Assembly (NCBI GenBank): GCA_904420445.1
Contig: CAJFVJ010000002.1
Span: 124,001 to 188,000 of the forward strand
Reading direction: 5' to 3'
Source of the DNA: Candidatus Adamsella avium
GTDB lineage: Bacteria; Cyanobacteriota; Vampirovibrionia; Gastranaerophilales; CAJFVJ01
Length of the DNA stretch: 64,000 nt
In this document: positions 1-9,968 of the stretch, piece by piece
Layout: every line of letters starts with the position of its first letter
Numbering within the stretch: the stretch's first letter is position 1
Notes under the pieces: generated by a model
Told to the model about the DNA's origin: nothing
The model's database searches: none
The model's input: the letters and a program-made list of their open reading frames with translations, nothing else
Made by a program: the position numbers and the translations under genes

Positions 1-1391
<1,391 letters not shown>

Positions 1392-1529
1392 AATTTTTTA
1401 TTTTCAACAGTATAATACTTTTTTAAAATACACTAAATATTAATAAAATAAAAGCCTTAGGGGGCTATTTCAAAATGGGAGGGCTTAATATTTTTTAATA
1501 TGAAAAAGAGGGGATTTGTTTACTATTTT

Positions 1530-1557
1530 TTGTTTAGCATATAGAATGAGGTATAAT
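1530..1557 (+). promoter_or_regulatory. Sigma70-type promoter of the eda operon
   Basis: TTGTTT (1530-1535) and TATAAT (1552-1557) are separated by 16 bases, a good housekeeping promoter. Transcription would start near 1564, downstream of an in-frame TTG at 1559, which argues that translation begins at the ATG at 1586 behind the GGGGAG ribosome site. Confidence 0.75.
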
Positions 1558-1585
1558 TTTGGAAAAATTTAATCGGGGAGATGTA

Positions 1586-2224
1586 ATGTCAAAATATATC
1601 AGAGAATGCATAGAGAAGAATAAAATAATAGGCGTTATCAGAGAAAATGACTCAAAACGTGCGATTGAAATAGCCAATGCGATGATTGACGGCGGAATAA
1701 AAATCATAGAGATAGTTTATTCAAATACTGCGTCGATTGTTGCTATAGAAGAGCTTTCAAAAAACAAGGATATTGTTGTATCTGCCGGTTCGGTCATTTC
1801 CTGCCAGCAGGTTGAAAAATCAATTCTTGCCGGGGCAAGGTTAATCAGTTCGCCTGTTATGGAGCTGAATTTGCTGAAGCTGAGCAAGAACTACGGTTTT
1901 TCTTTGATAACAAGTGCCTCTACAGCAAACGAGGCATATCAGGCATGGAAATACGGAATTAATTTTATTAAACTTTTCCCCGTGAAAGCTTTAGGCGGAG
2001 TTGATTATATAGCGGATTTGCTGAAGGCTATGCCGTTTTTGAATCTCATACCAGCAGGCGGAGTTGATGAAGATGACTGCATCGAATATATCAAAGCCGG
2101 GGCAAAAGCAGTCGGCATAGGCAAAAATCTTTATGACGGAGCTGATTACAAGCTGATAAAGAGCAGGTCAGAGCAGATTGTAAAAAAACTTGAAGATTAT
2201 TTGAACGAAAATGGCAATGTTTGA
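1586..2224 (+). CDS. eda: KDPG aldolase (2-dehydro-3-deoxyphosphogluconate aldolase)
   Basis: Class I aldolase cleaving KDPG to pyruvate and glyceraldehyde 3-phosphate. The sequence shows the family landmarks: GVIRENDSKRAIEIA near the start, KIIEIVYSNT with the catalytic Glu, FIKLFPVKALGG with the Schiff-base Lys, and LIPAGGVDEDD as the phosphate-binding loop. The 212 residues from the chosen ATG equal the usual family length. Frame is open back to a TTG at 1559, but that lies at the predicted transcription start. It is the first gene of the long operon, 54 bases before the sugar kinase that probably supplies its substrate. Confidence 0.92.
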   Translation: MSKYIRECIEKNKIIGVIRENDSKRAIEIANAMIDGGIKIIEIVYSNTASIVAIEELSKNKDIVVSAGSVISCQQVEKSILAGARLISSPVMELNLLKLSKNYGFSLITSASTANEAYQAWKYGINFIKLFPVKALGGVDYIADLLKAMPFLNLIPAGGVDEDDCIEYIKAGAKAVGIGKNLYDGADYKLIKSRSEQIVKKLEDYLNENGNV

Positions 2225-2278
2225 CCGTGTCAGGATTTTTATGTTAATTTGTCGGTATTTGAATAAGGCAATTTATTT

Positions 2279-3223
2279 ATGAACGAAAATTTTGATATTA
2301 TATGCATAGGCGAAGGTTTGGTTGAGTTATCGGCACAAGATAGCCTTACTTATGCTCAGAGTTTCAATAAATATTACGGCGGAGATGCTCTGTGTGCGGC
2401 TGTTGCTGCTGCAAGATTGGGCTCCCGTGTCGGTTTTATATCAAGAATAGGGAATGATTATTTCAAAGATTTTTTGCTTGAATCAATGCAGATGGATGGT
2501 CTTGATACGAGCCACATCAAAATAGTTGAAGGTGTAAACGGTGTTTATTTTGTTGCAAGACCGAATGATAATGACAAGACAAAAGAATTTGCTTATTACA
2601 GAAAGAAAACGGCTGTTTTGAACCTGTCTGTCGATGATATAGCATTTGATTATCTTGAAAAAACAAGAATTTTGTATTCTTCAGGCATGATACAGTCATT
2701 ATCTCCATCTTATGACGAGGCATTGAGGGAGTCTTTCAAATTTGCAAAAGAAAACGGAATACTGACAGCTTATGACCCGAATTATTCTTCATCAACGGTT
2801 GATTTAAACGGGGCGAGAGAGTATTTTGACAGTATAGTCGAGTATGTGGACATATTGCTGTTGAATGCAGAGCATGATGCCCAGAGTTTGATAGAGCTGC
2901 CGGCGCCTGAGAAAATTATCAGATATATGAACGACCGAGGTGTTTCAGTTGTTGTCGTAAGAAACGGAAAAGAAGGTTACACTGTCGGTTATAACGGAGA
3001 GATAAAACACTTCCCGAGCATTATAACCAATCCCGTTGACACAACAAATAACGGCGATGCTTTCAACGGAGGATTTTTGCATGGTATAGCTTCGGGATAT
3101 CCGCCGTTTGAGGCTGCACAGCTTGCTGCTGTTGTTGCGAAATATCAGGCAAAACAAATCGGCGCCATAAAATCTTTGCCGTATAAAGATGAAATTTATT
3201 CAGAATTCAGAAATAAAATTTAG
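2279..3223 (+). CDS. kdgK: PfkB-family sugar kinase, probable 2-keto-3-deoxygluconate kinase
   Basis: Ribokinase/PfkB kinase of 314 residues. The N-terminal substrate region (GEGLVELSAQDS, then YYGGDALCAAVAAARLG) and the C-terminal NNGDAFNGGFLHG carry the fold's signatures. Phosphorylation of KDG to KDPG is inferred from the adjacent KDPG aldolase, since together they form the lower Entner-Doudoroff/uronate route. One oddity is that the usual GAGD anion-hole motif reads NNGD. The catalytic Asp is kept, and a DTT precedes it as normal. A fructokinase-like activity cannot be excluded. Confidence 0.8.
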   Translation: MNENFDIICIGEGLVELSAQDSLTYAQSFNKYYGGDALCAAVAAARLGSRVGFISRIGNDYFKDFLLESMQMDGLDTSHIKIVEGVNGVYFVARPNDNDKTKEFAYYRKKTAVLNLSVDDIAFDYLEKTRILYSSGMIQSLSPSYDEALRESFKFAKENGILTAYDPNYSSSTVDLNGAREYFDSIVEYVDILLLNAEHDAQSLIELPAPEKIIRYMNDRGVSVVVVRNGKEGYTVGYNGEIKHFPSIITNPVDTTNNGDAFNGGFLHGIASGYPPFEAAQLAAVVAKYQAKQIGAIKSLPYKDEIYSEFRNKI

Positions 3224-3234
3224 TTGGATGCAAT

Positions 3235-4266
3235 ATGAAGAAGGTTGTTTTATCGGGATATTTCGGGTTTGATAATTTTGGCGATGAAAAAGTTTTGAGT
3301 ATTATCGTTGATACTCTGAAATCTCAGGGAGCTTATATTACAGTTTTATCCCGAAATCCAAAGAAAACATCAGCTCTATACGGAGTTGAGAGTGTCGGTT
3401 CTTTTAATCCGATTGCCCTGCTGCAGAAGATAATGTTCTGTGATGTCCTTGTCAGCGGCGGCGGGAGCTTGCTGCAGGATGTGACAAGCGTGAAGAGTCT
3501 TTTTTATTATCTCGGGATAATTTTTTTGGGGTTATTGTTCCGAAAAAAAGTTATGCTCTATTCGCAGGGAATTGGTCCAATTAGAACTCCTATCGGGAGG
3601 TGGTGGACAAAATTTTTGCTTAAGCGTGTAAATAATATTGCCGTAAGAGATCAAAGAAGTTTCAACGAGCTGTCAAAGGCGGGAATTGATGCTGTTTTGA
3701 CCGCTGATGCTCTTTGGGGACTCGAGTTTCCCGAGAGAGAAAAGAAAAATCAGGTTGTTATACAACTCCGCAGCTGGAGCGGTATGAACAAAGAAAAAAT
3801 TCAAAATATTGCTGATGTTATTGCTGAGGATTTTCGTGGTTATAACATAAAAATCCTGCCTCTTCAGATTAGTTCGGATATGAATGTATGCAGAAAGATG
3901 CAGCAGGAGCTGAAGCTTCGGAACATTGATGCGGAGTTGTTCATCAATCTTTCATGCGATGATATTATCAGAGTTATATCAGAGAGCAGATTTGTAATTG
4001 CTATGCGCTATCATGCCTGTTTGGTTGCAATCAAAAGCGGAGCGAGAGTGTTAGCAATATCTTATGATATAAAAGTTGAAAATCTTGCAAGTCAGGCAAA
4101 TATCCCTTTGATACCTGTTGAGATAATTAACAGAGGTTTTTCAAATGCTGTTGAGAATATGAAAGCTTATTCACAGCAGAGCAGTTCATTTTTTTGCTTA
4201 AAAGAAGTTACAAAATCTCGACAAAATAATGAGTTGTTGTGTAAAATATTAAGTGATGACAAGTGA
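3235..4266 (+). CDS. csaB: Polysaccharide pyruvyl transferase CsaB
   Basis: Family of enzymes that place ketal-linked pyruvate on cell-wall polysaccharide, the receptor for SLH-domain S-layer proteins; CsaB homologues are common in Cyanobacteria and Firmicutes. Visible landmarks are LSGYFGFDNFGDEKVLS at the N-terminus, VSGGGSLLQDVTS, MLYSQGIGPI, and AMRYHACLVAIKSGARVLAIS near residue 260-280. The length of 343 residues is typical. It starts 11 bases after the kinase and its TGA overlaps the GTG start of the next gene, so the two are probably translationally coupled. Confidence 0.9.
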   Translation: MKKVVLSGYFGFDNFGDEKVLSIIVDTLKSQGAYITVLSRNPKKTSALYGVESVGSFNPIALLQKIMFCDVLVSGGGSLLQDVTSVKSLFYYLGIIFLGLLFRKKVMLYSQGIGPIRTPIGRWWTKFLLKRVNNIAVRDQRSFNELSKAGIDAVLTADALWGLEFPEREKKNQVVIQLRSWSGMNKEKIQNIADVIAEDFRGYNIKILPLQISSDMNVCRKMQQELKLRNIDAELFINLSCDDIIRVISESRFVIAMRYHACLVAIKSGARVLAISYDIKVENLASQANIPLIPVEIINRGFSNAVENMKAYSQQSSSFFCLKEVTKSRQNNELLCKILSDDK

Positions 4267-5036
4267 TTAGAGAAGAAAAAGTGAACAAACGTTTCAAGAT
4301 ATTTGATTATGAACTGGATTTGATAACAAAAGAAGAAGGCTTGTCATGTGCAGAGAGTTATATTGAAGAAAAAAAATCAGCTCAGGTTGTTACTTTGAAT
4401 CCTGAGATGATAATGATGGGGGAGAAGAATTCTGATTTAAAAACTTCTCTGCAAAAAGCAGATATAGTGCTTCCTGACGGCGCAGGGCTTGTTATGGCGG
4501 TGAAGTCGTTCGGAGCTGATGTCCATCGTATCCCGGGAATTGAGTTCAGCGAAGAGTTGATTTCAAAGGCTGCTGAACACGGATGGAAAGTCGGTTTTTG
4601 GGGTGCAAAAGAAGATGTGGTTCAGAAAGCCGTTGAAAATCTAAAGAATAAATATCCCAAGCTTACAGTGTCTTATGTCAGAAGCGGATACTACAACGAA
4701 GAAGAAGAACCTGCAATTGTCGGAGATATAAAAACAGCAGGTACGCAGATTCTGTTTGTAGCAATGGGCGTTCCGAAGCAGGAGATTGTTATCAGAAAAT
4801 ACAAAGATATTCTCGGCTGTTTGATGATAGGTGTCGGAGGAAGTTTTGATGTGTGGTCTGGTCGTGTGATGCGGGCTCCGAAGATTTTCAGAAGTTTGGG
4901 CTGTGAGTGGTTATATAGATTGATTAAAGAACCGAATCGATTTTCGAGGATGTTCCCATCATTGCCATTATTTGTTTTTAGAGTTATTTTAAATAGTAAT
5001 AAGATAAAGAAAGAAAATAGAAATGTTCAATCATGA
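4263..5036 (+). CDS. WecG/TagA/CpsF-family glycosyltransferase
   Basis: GT26 glycosyltransferase of about 250 residues, adding a hexosamine-type sugar to an undecaprenyl-linked acceptor at the inner membrane face. Diagnostic stretches are VTLNPEMIMMGEKN, IVLPDGAGLVMA, RIPGIEF, VAMGVPKQE, GVGGSFDVWSGRVMRAP and CEWLYRLIKEPNR. The GTG at 4263 overlaps the csaB stop (GTGA). A second GTG at 4281, behind a weak AGAGAAG, would give a start MNKRFKIF that also fits the family. With CsaB this suggests assembly of a pyruvylated wall or capsule polymer. Confidence 0.88.
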   Translation: MIREEKVNKRFKIFDYELDLITKEEGLSCAESYIEEKKSAQVVTLNPEMIMMGEKNSDLKTSLQKADIVLPDGAGLVMAVKSFGADVHRIPGIEFSEELISKAAEHGWKVGFWGAKEDVVQKAVENLKNKYPKLTVSYVRSGYYNEEEEPAIVGDIKTAGTQILFVAMGVPKQEIVIRKYKDILGCLMIGVGGSFDVWSGRVMRAPKIFRSLGCEWLYRLIKEPNRFSRMFPSLPLFVFRVILNSNKIKKENRNVQS

Positions 5037-5892
5037 TAAACTCTCAAAATCTGAAATAAAAGAACTCGGGCTTATTTCAACAATGGTGCGTATGCATGTC
5101 ATCAATATGATAGCAAACGCAAAATCTGGTCACCCGGGAGGCTCCTTATCAGCAGTTGATATTCTTGTTACTCTATATGGCAAATGTATGCGTCATTATA
5201 AAGAGTGGAGCGAGCATCCTGAGTTTGAAGACAGGGACAGATTTGTTTTGTCGAAAGGGCATGCATCTGCTGCGTTGTATGCAGTGTTGGCAGAGTTTGA
5301 GTATTTTCCGGTTGAAGAGTTGATGACATTCAGAAAGTTCGGGACAAGATTGCAGGGGCATCCTTCTTATGGATACCTTCCGGGGATAGAAGTTTCAAGC
5401 GGCTCACTCGGTCAGGGGTTATCTATGGCATGCGGGATGGCTCTCGGGTTAAAGCTTGATAAGAAAGACTCTTATGTCTACTGTTACTGCGGTGATGGTG
5501 AGATGCAGGAGGGGCAGATATGGGAAGCGATTATGGGTGCCTCCCAGCATAAGCTTGATAATTTGATATTGTTTGTTGATAGAAACAACCTGCAAATAGA
5601 CGGACAGGTTGATGATATAAAATCATTGGGCGATTTGAAAGCCAGGTTTGAAGCATTTGACTGGGCTGCGATGGAGATAAACGGACATAAATATCAGGAA
5701 ATTTTCCAGGCTGTATCAAAGGCTCATAAAATCGGCAAAAAACACAAATGTCCTGTTGCGATTATTTGTGACACAATAAAAGGAAAAGGGGTTTCATTTA
5801 TGGAAAATAACCCTGACTGGCATGGAAAGGCTCCTAAAGAAGAGGAAACAGAAAGAGCGCTGCAAGAGCTGAGAGGTGATTACAATGGTTAA
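5023..5892 (+). CDS. Transketolase, N-terminal (TPP-binding) subunit
   Basis: Half of a split transketolase. It holds the thiamine-diphosphate domain: SGHPGGSLSAVDIL, VLSKGHASAALYAVLA, QGHPSYG, SSGSLGQGLSMACGMALG, and the GDG metal/TPP motif in CYCGDGEMQEGQIWEA. It transfers two-carbon units in the non-oxidative pentose phosphate pathway. The start overlaps the glycosyltransferase by 14 bases. The next gene supplies the C-terminal subunit. A two-gene arrangement is known from many bacteria and archaea. Confidence 0.93.
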   Translation: MFNHDKLSKSEIKELGLISTMVRMHVINMIANAKSGHPGGSLSAVDILVTLYGKCMRHYKEWSEHPEFEDRDRFVLSKGHASAALYAVLAEFEYFPVEELMTFRKFGTRLQGHPSYGYLPGIEVSSGSLGQGLSMACGMALGLKLDKKDSYVYCYCGDGEMQEGQIWEAIMGASQHKLDNLILFVDRNNLQIDGQVDDIKSLGDLKARFEAFDWAAMEINGHKYQEIFQAVSKAHKIGKKHKCPVAIICDTIKGKGVSFMENNPDWHGKAPKEEETERALQELRGDYNG

Positions 5893-6841
5893 TGAATCGG
5901 GTATAAAAATAAAATCAACCAGAGAAGCTTTTGGAAAGGCTCTTGTTGAATTCGGACGGGAAAATCCGAATATTGTGGCAATTGATGCTGATTTATCATG
6001 TTCAACGCAGACAAAGCTTTTTGCAAAAGAGTTTCCTGAAAGGTTTTTCAACGCAGGCATTGCCGAGCAGGATGCAATGGGAGTTGCAGCGGGTTTAAGC
6101 ACATGCGGTAAAATTCCTTTTGTTGCCACTTTTTCTGTTTTTGCTGCAGGACGGGCATGGGATCAGATTAGAAACGGTATATGTTATCCGAATTTTAATG
6201 TGAAAATAGTCGGTACTCACGGCGGTATTACAGTAGGAGAAGACGGCGCAACGCATCAGGCGCTTGAGGATGTTGCTCTTATGCGTACTATTCCTAATAT
6301 GACCGTTCTTGTTCCGTCTGATGAGGTGGAAGTTCGTGCAGCTGTGAAGTTTGCCGTTGAACATAAAGGACCTGTTTATATAAGAATATCAAGGACTTCT
6401 CTGCCTACTTTGTTCAATCAGGAAAATTACCATCTTGAATACGGGCGTGCCCAGCTTTTGAATACAGGATGGAATATTACCCTTGTTTCGAACGGAGAAA
6501 CCTTGATAGAAGCGTTCAAATGTGCAGAGCTTTTGAAAAATAAAGGAATTACGGCTGATATAATCAACTATCCTTTTGTAAAACCGTTTGATAAGGATAT
6601 TCTCCTTAAGAGTGCAGTGAAGACAAAAAAAGTTATGGTAATCGAAAATCACTCCGTTATTGGCGGACTGGGGTCAGCTGTATGCGAGTGTTTAAGCGAA
6701 AATATGCCGACCTGGGTGAAGAGAATAGGCACCAATGATGTTTTCGGACAAAGTGGACAATCCTCAGAGTTGATGTCAAAATATGGGTTGGTAGCTGAAG
6801 AATTTGTTGGTGAAGCATTGAAACTTATAGAGATAAAATAA
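5885..6841 (+). CDS. Transketolase, C-terminal subunit
   Basis: Pyrimidine-binding plus C-terminal domains of transketolase, related to DXS. Landmarks are AIDADLSCSTQTKLF, RFFNAGIAEQDAMGVAAGLS with the catalytic Glu, and THGGITVGEDGATHQALED. The frame is open to a GTG at 5876, but the ATG at 5885 sits six bases after AGAGGTG and is the better start, overlapping the N-terminal subunit by 8 bases. The TAA shares its last base with the ATG of ftsE. Confidence 0.93.
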   Translation: MVNESGIKIKSTREAFGKALVEFGRENPNIVAIDADLSCSTQTKLFAKEFPERFFNAGIAEQDAMGVAAGLSTCGKIPFVATFSVFAAGRAWDQIRNGICYPNFNVKIVGTHGGITVGEDGATHQALEDVALMRTIPNMTVLVPSDEVEVRAAVKFAVEHKGPVYIRISRTSLPTLFNQENYHLEYGRAQLLNTGWNITLVSNGETLIEAFKCAELLKNKGITADIINYPFVKPFDKDILLKSAVKTKKVMVIENHSVIGGLGSAVCECLSENMPTWVKRIGTNDVFGQSGQSSELMSKYGLVAEEFVGEALKLIEIK

Positions 6842-7515
6842 TGATAAATTTAAGAGGTGTTTGTAAACAGTATAAAGGAACATTTGCACTGAATAACATT
6901 GATTTGGATATTCAACAGGGCGAATTTGTCTTTTTGACAGGGTCAAGCGGTGCAGGGAAATCCACCTTAATGAAGCTTCTTTACAGAGAAGAAAAACCCA
7001 GTGTCGGAAATGTTCTTGTTGCTGGAATTGATGTTGTCAGATTGCCCGCTCACAAGGTGCCTCTTTTAAGACGCTGCATGGGGATAATTTTTCAGGATTA
7101 TAAGCTGTTAGAAAAGCAGAATGTGTATGATAACGTTGCCTTTGTAATCAGAACGCTCGGGTTGAGCTCGAGAGATATTGATAACAGAGTAAAGAGTGCT
7201 CTGAAAATAGTCGGTTTGAGCCATAAGATGACATCAAAGCCGACGGAGTTATCAGGCGGCGAACAGCAAAGAGTCGGTATTGCAAGAGCTCTTGTCAACG
7301 GACCTTCTATATTGATAGCCGATGAACCTACGGGAAATCTTGACCCGCAGACATCTCTTGAAATTATGGAGATTTTGGAAAAAATAAATCAACGTGGCAT
7401 TACGACACTGATTTCAACACATGACCATGCAATGGTTAATCATTTCAGAAAAAGAGTAATTACTCTTGAACACGGTAGAATAATTAAGGACGTTCAACAG
7501 GGAACTTATGAATAA
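6841..7515 (+). CDS. ftsE: Cell division ABC ATPase FtsE
   Basis: ATPase of the FtsEX complex, which controls peptidoglycan hydrolases at the division site. Walker A GSSGAGKST (34-42), Q-loop IIFQDYKLL, signature LSGGEQQRVGIARAL and Walker B ILIADEPTGNLD are intact, and DYKLLEKQNVYDNVAF is typical of FtsE. The 224 residues are full length. It begins at the last base of the transketolase stop and overlaps ftsX by 8 bases. Confidence 0.95.
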   Translation: MINLRGVCKQYKGTFALNNIDLDIQQGEFVFLTGSSGAGKSTLMKLLYREEKPSVGNVLVAGIDVVRLPAHKVPLLRRCMGIIFQDYKLLEKQNVYDNVAFVIRTLGLSSRDIDNRVKSALKIVGLSHKMTSKPTELSGGEQQRVGIARALVNGPSILIADEPTGNLDPQTSLEIMEILEKINQRGITTLISTHDHAMVNHFRKRVITLEHGRIIKDVQQGTYE

Positions 7516-8407
7516 CGATAGTATCAACTCAAACAAAAGAAGCAAGGCATCCATAATCGTTACGGATATTATAATTTTTTATCGAGTCCTTATGGAAACG
7601 ATTAAAGGAATTACTCAGGCAGGCATGATGAATATATTTATCATCGGGACGATGGCTGCTATTTTGACTATTTTCGGATGTATATTCAGAACGAGCATTG
7701 CTCTTGGCTCTGTTGTCAAAGAGCTTGGAAAAGTGCTTGAAATATCTGTTTATCTCAAACCTGATGCAAACTTGAAAGATGCAGTGTTTGAAGTCAGGAA
7801 TATCCCTTCTGTTGATAGAATAAACGTTATACCAAAGCAGAAGGCGTGGACGAATTTCAGAAAAACGGTGGATTTGCCGAACATTGAGAATCCTCTGCCT
7901 GACACGCTGCATGTGCGGGTAAAAAGCCAGAAAGATATAAAACAGGTTGCTAAGAGCATAGAGGGGCTCAAAGAGGTTGAGGATGTCAAATATGCTCATG
8001 AGCTTGCCGAGAAAATGAGAGAAGTCAGTGACATCAGTCATACAGCTACTATTATAATCCTTATTGTTTCAGGATTTCTGACGATGTTCATAATAAACAA
8101 TACAATACAGATAGTAATTGCCTCAAAAAGAAAAGAAATAGAGATAATGCGTCTTATGGGGGTCAGCGACTGGTATATAAGAATGCCTCTTGTTTTGCAG
8201 GGTGCTTTTTACGGTTTATCAGGTACATTGATTGCGATTATTCCAGTTTTGATTTTACAGCGGTATATTGATAAGACGTATGAATTTTTTGCCGTGCCGC
8301 AGAACCCTATGACAATAAATGTTGTTATTGCTACGATACTTTTTATGGGGGTTGTTTTCTGTGCATGCGGAAGTTTTGTTTCCATAAAGAAACATCTTAA
8401 TATATAA
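7508..8407 (+). CDS. ftsX: Cell division permease-like protein FtsX
   Basis: Membrane partner of FtsE. One transmembrane segment lies near residues 40-65, followed by an extracytoplasmic domain (about 70-170) with the FtsX pattern LEISVYLKPDAN and VDRINVIPKQKAW. A block of three membrane spans from residue 180 includes NTIQIVIASKRKEIEIMRLMG, the coupling-loop signature of the FtsX permease domain (quoted in part: KRKEIEIMRLMG). At 299 residues it is normal length. It overlaps ftsE by 8 bases. Confidence 0.94.
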   Translation: MNNDSINSNKRSKASIIVTDIIIFYRVLMETIKGITQAGMMNIFIIGTMAAILTIFGCIFRTSIALGSVVKELGKVLEISVYLKPDANLKDAVFEVRNIPSVDRINVIPKQKAWTNFRKTVDLPNIENPLPDTLHVRVKSQKDIKQVAKSIEGLKEVEDVKYAHELAEKMREVSDISHTATIIILIVSGFLTMFIINNTIQIVIASKRKEIEIMRLMGVSDWYIRMPLVLQGAFYGLSGTLIAIIPVLILQRYIDKTYEFFAVPQNPMTINVVIATILFMGVVFCACGSFVSIKKHLNI

Positions 8408-8442
8408 TTAAAAAATATAACTTACTTGAAAGATTGGTGTTT

Positions 8443-9246
8443 ATGAATTCAGAGGAAGTATCAAAAAGAATATTGGATGTAGTTGTTGAACTTGAAGCTA
8501 TGCCGATAGTTTTTCTTGAAGCAATGGAGATAATGAAAGACGACCAGTTCAGCTATTCGAAACTATCAAAAACAATTTCAAAAGATATTGCTCTGTCTGC
8601 AAGGATTTTGAATTTGGTCAACTCCGCATATTTTGGAATACCAAATCCCGTAACAAAGATTAATGATGCAATATCTCTTCTTGGCATAAAGACTGTAAAA
8701 GGCGTGATTATGGGTATGGCAATGAAACCTATGGTCATGACAAAAAGAGGGCATGAACTCTGGAAACATTCTATTCGCTGCGCTGTCGCAAGTGAAATTT
8801 TATCCGAAAATCTGAAAATAGCAAGCCCTGAAGAAGCTTTTGTCATAGGACTTTTGCATGATGTTGGAAGAGCAATTTTTTATATTTATAATCTCAGCAA
8901 GTACAAAGATGTTGAGTTTTTGATTAACAAAGGAACTGACAAACTTACTGCCGAGCAGAGTGTCTACAAGGTTGACCATGCCGAGCTGGGGTATGCTTTT
9001 GCAAAGAAATATCAGCTGCCGGCGATTATTTGCGATTCAATAAGATATCATCATTCTCTGCAAAACTCATCAGCTTCATCAGTAACCGGAATAGTTTATG
9101 TCGCTGAAAAAATTACGCAGGATAAATTTGAGGATTCAATATTCGACTCTGAGGTATCATCGGTTATTGATTTTGAACTCAGCAATCCTCTTGAATTCAG
9201 GGAGATGGTCTTCAAAAGAAGTGATTCGATTATTGGTATATTATAG
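8443..9246 (+). CDS. HDOD-domain signalling protein
   Basis: A 267-residue protein consisting of one HDOD domain (an HD-related fold without hydrolase activity, found in signalling and motility regulators). Characteristic segments are ISKDIALSARILNLVNSAYF, DAISLLGIKTVKGVI, and FVIGLLHDVGRAIF with the partial HD motif. The ATG at 8443 is preferred over TTG/GTG codons a few bases upstream. It is 35 bases after ftsX and 6 bases before yqeK. Its target is unknown. Confidence 0.88.
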   Translation: MNSEEVSKRILDVVVELEAMPIVFLEAMEIMKDDQFSYSKLSKTISKDIALSARILNLVNSAYFGIPNPVTKINDAISLLGIKTVKGVIMGMAMKPMVMTKRGHELWKHSIRCAVASEILSENLKIASPEEAFVIGLLHDVGRAIFYIYNLSKYKDVEFLINKGTDKLTAEQSVYKVDHAELGYAFAKKYQLPAIICDSIRYHHSLQNSSASSVTGIVYVAEKITQDKFEDSIFDSEVSSVIDFELSNPLEFREMVFKRSDSIIGIL

Positions 9247-9252
9247 TTTGTT

Positions 9253-9846
9253 ATGAATATTGATTTTTTTAAAACTTATTTGAGGCAGAATCTTACAAAC
9301 GAGAGGTATGAACATTCTCTCGGTGCATATGAGGCATCAGGAGAAATATGTAAGTTTTTGGGTGTGGAAAATGAAAAAGCCGAGATAGCTTCTTTAATTC
9401 ATGATTGTGCCAAGTGTTTGCCAAATGATGAATTATTGAGGCTTATATCGCAGAATAATATTGATGTTACGAAGATGGAGCTTGAGAACTTCAAAACCCT
9501 TCATGCGCCGGTAGGGGCTTATGTTGCAAAAACAGTTTTTGATATCGAAGATAATGAGATTTTGGATGCCATCAGGTTTCATACAATCGGCAGAATAAAT
9601 ATGTCCCAGACGGAGAAGATAGTTTTCCTTGCTGATAAAATAGAATCAAGAACTCGAAGACCAGATATTTCCAAACTTTTGTGGGATGCTCTGAGTGAGC
9701 ATGGAAATATGGATGATGCTATTATTTTGTGTTATAAGGCTACGATAAAAAAGCTGATTGATAATGATTTGGTAATACACCCTCAGACAGTTGAGGTGTA
9801 TGATTCTTTGATTTTGGAAGTAAAAAAAAGCCGTCTTACACTATAA
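9253..9846 (+). CDS. yqeK: YqeK-type HD-domain hydrolase (symmetrical Ap4A hydrolase)
   Basis: The 197-residue protein matches the YqeK family, which hydrolyses diadenosine tetraphosphate to ADP. Metal-binding elements are all present: H21 in RYEHSLGA, H50-D51 in LIHDCAK, the HAPVGAYVAK helix, RFHTIGRINMS, and the Asp in FLADKIESRTRRPD. In many bacteria yqeK lies with nadD and rsfS, but here it ends the ftsEX operon. The stop codon is inside a hairpin (9829-9853). Confidence 0.9.
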   Translation: MNIDFFKTYLRQNLTNERYEHSLGAYEASGEICKFLGVENEKAEIASLIHDCAKCLPNDELLRLISQNNIDVTKMELENFKTLHAPVGAYVAKTVFDIEDNEILDAIRFHTIGRINMSQTEKIVFLADKIESRTRRPDISKLLWDALSEHGNMDDAIILCYKATIKKLIDNDLVIHPQTVEVYDSLILEVKKSRLTL

Positions 9847-9853
9847 GACGGCT
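9829..9853 (-). terminator. Intrinsic terminator reading the minus strand
   Basis: A perfect 10-bp stem (AGCCGTCTTA against TAAGACGGCT, loop of 5) is preceded by a run of A. Read on the minus strand it is a hairpin followed by a U run. No minus-strand gene is recognised upstream of it (see findings). It has no U run in the plus direction, so it is a poor terminator for yqeK. Confidence 0.6.
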
Positions 9854-9889
9854 GTACAAATACGGCACTTCATGTTTTTAGACGCTTTT

Positions 9890-9914
9890 TGCGGTGTTTT
9901 TGTTCCGCATTTTT
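9890..9914 (+). terminator. Probable terminator of the eda-yqeK operon
   Basis: TGCGG at 9890-9894 pairs with CCGCA at 9905-9909 across a 10-base loop and is followed by TTTTT. It is short but correctly placed after yqeK. Confidence 0.45.
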
Positions 9915-9968
9915 GTATGATATGGCAATTATTTTATATTGTATGTTTTTTTATATATAAGGATTATT

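Noticed and set aside
1559-1585. TTG at 1559 as the eda start
   Set aside because: It overlaps the predicted transcription start and has no ribosome site, while the ATG at 1586 has GGGGAG at good distance.
7529-8041. Minus-strand open frame of 170 codons within ftsX
   Set aside because: It lies wholly antisense to a well-supported ftsX reading frame and has no recognisable domain.
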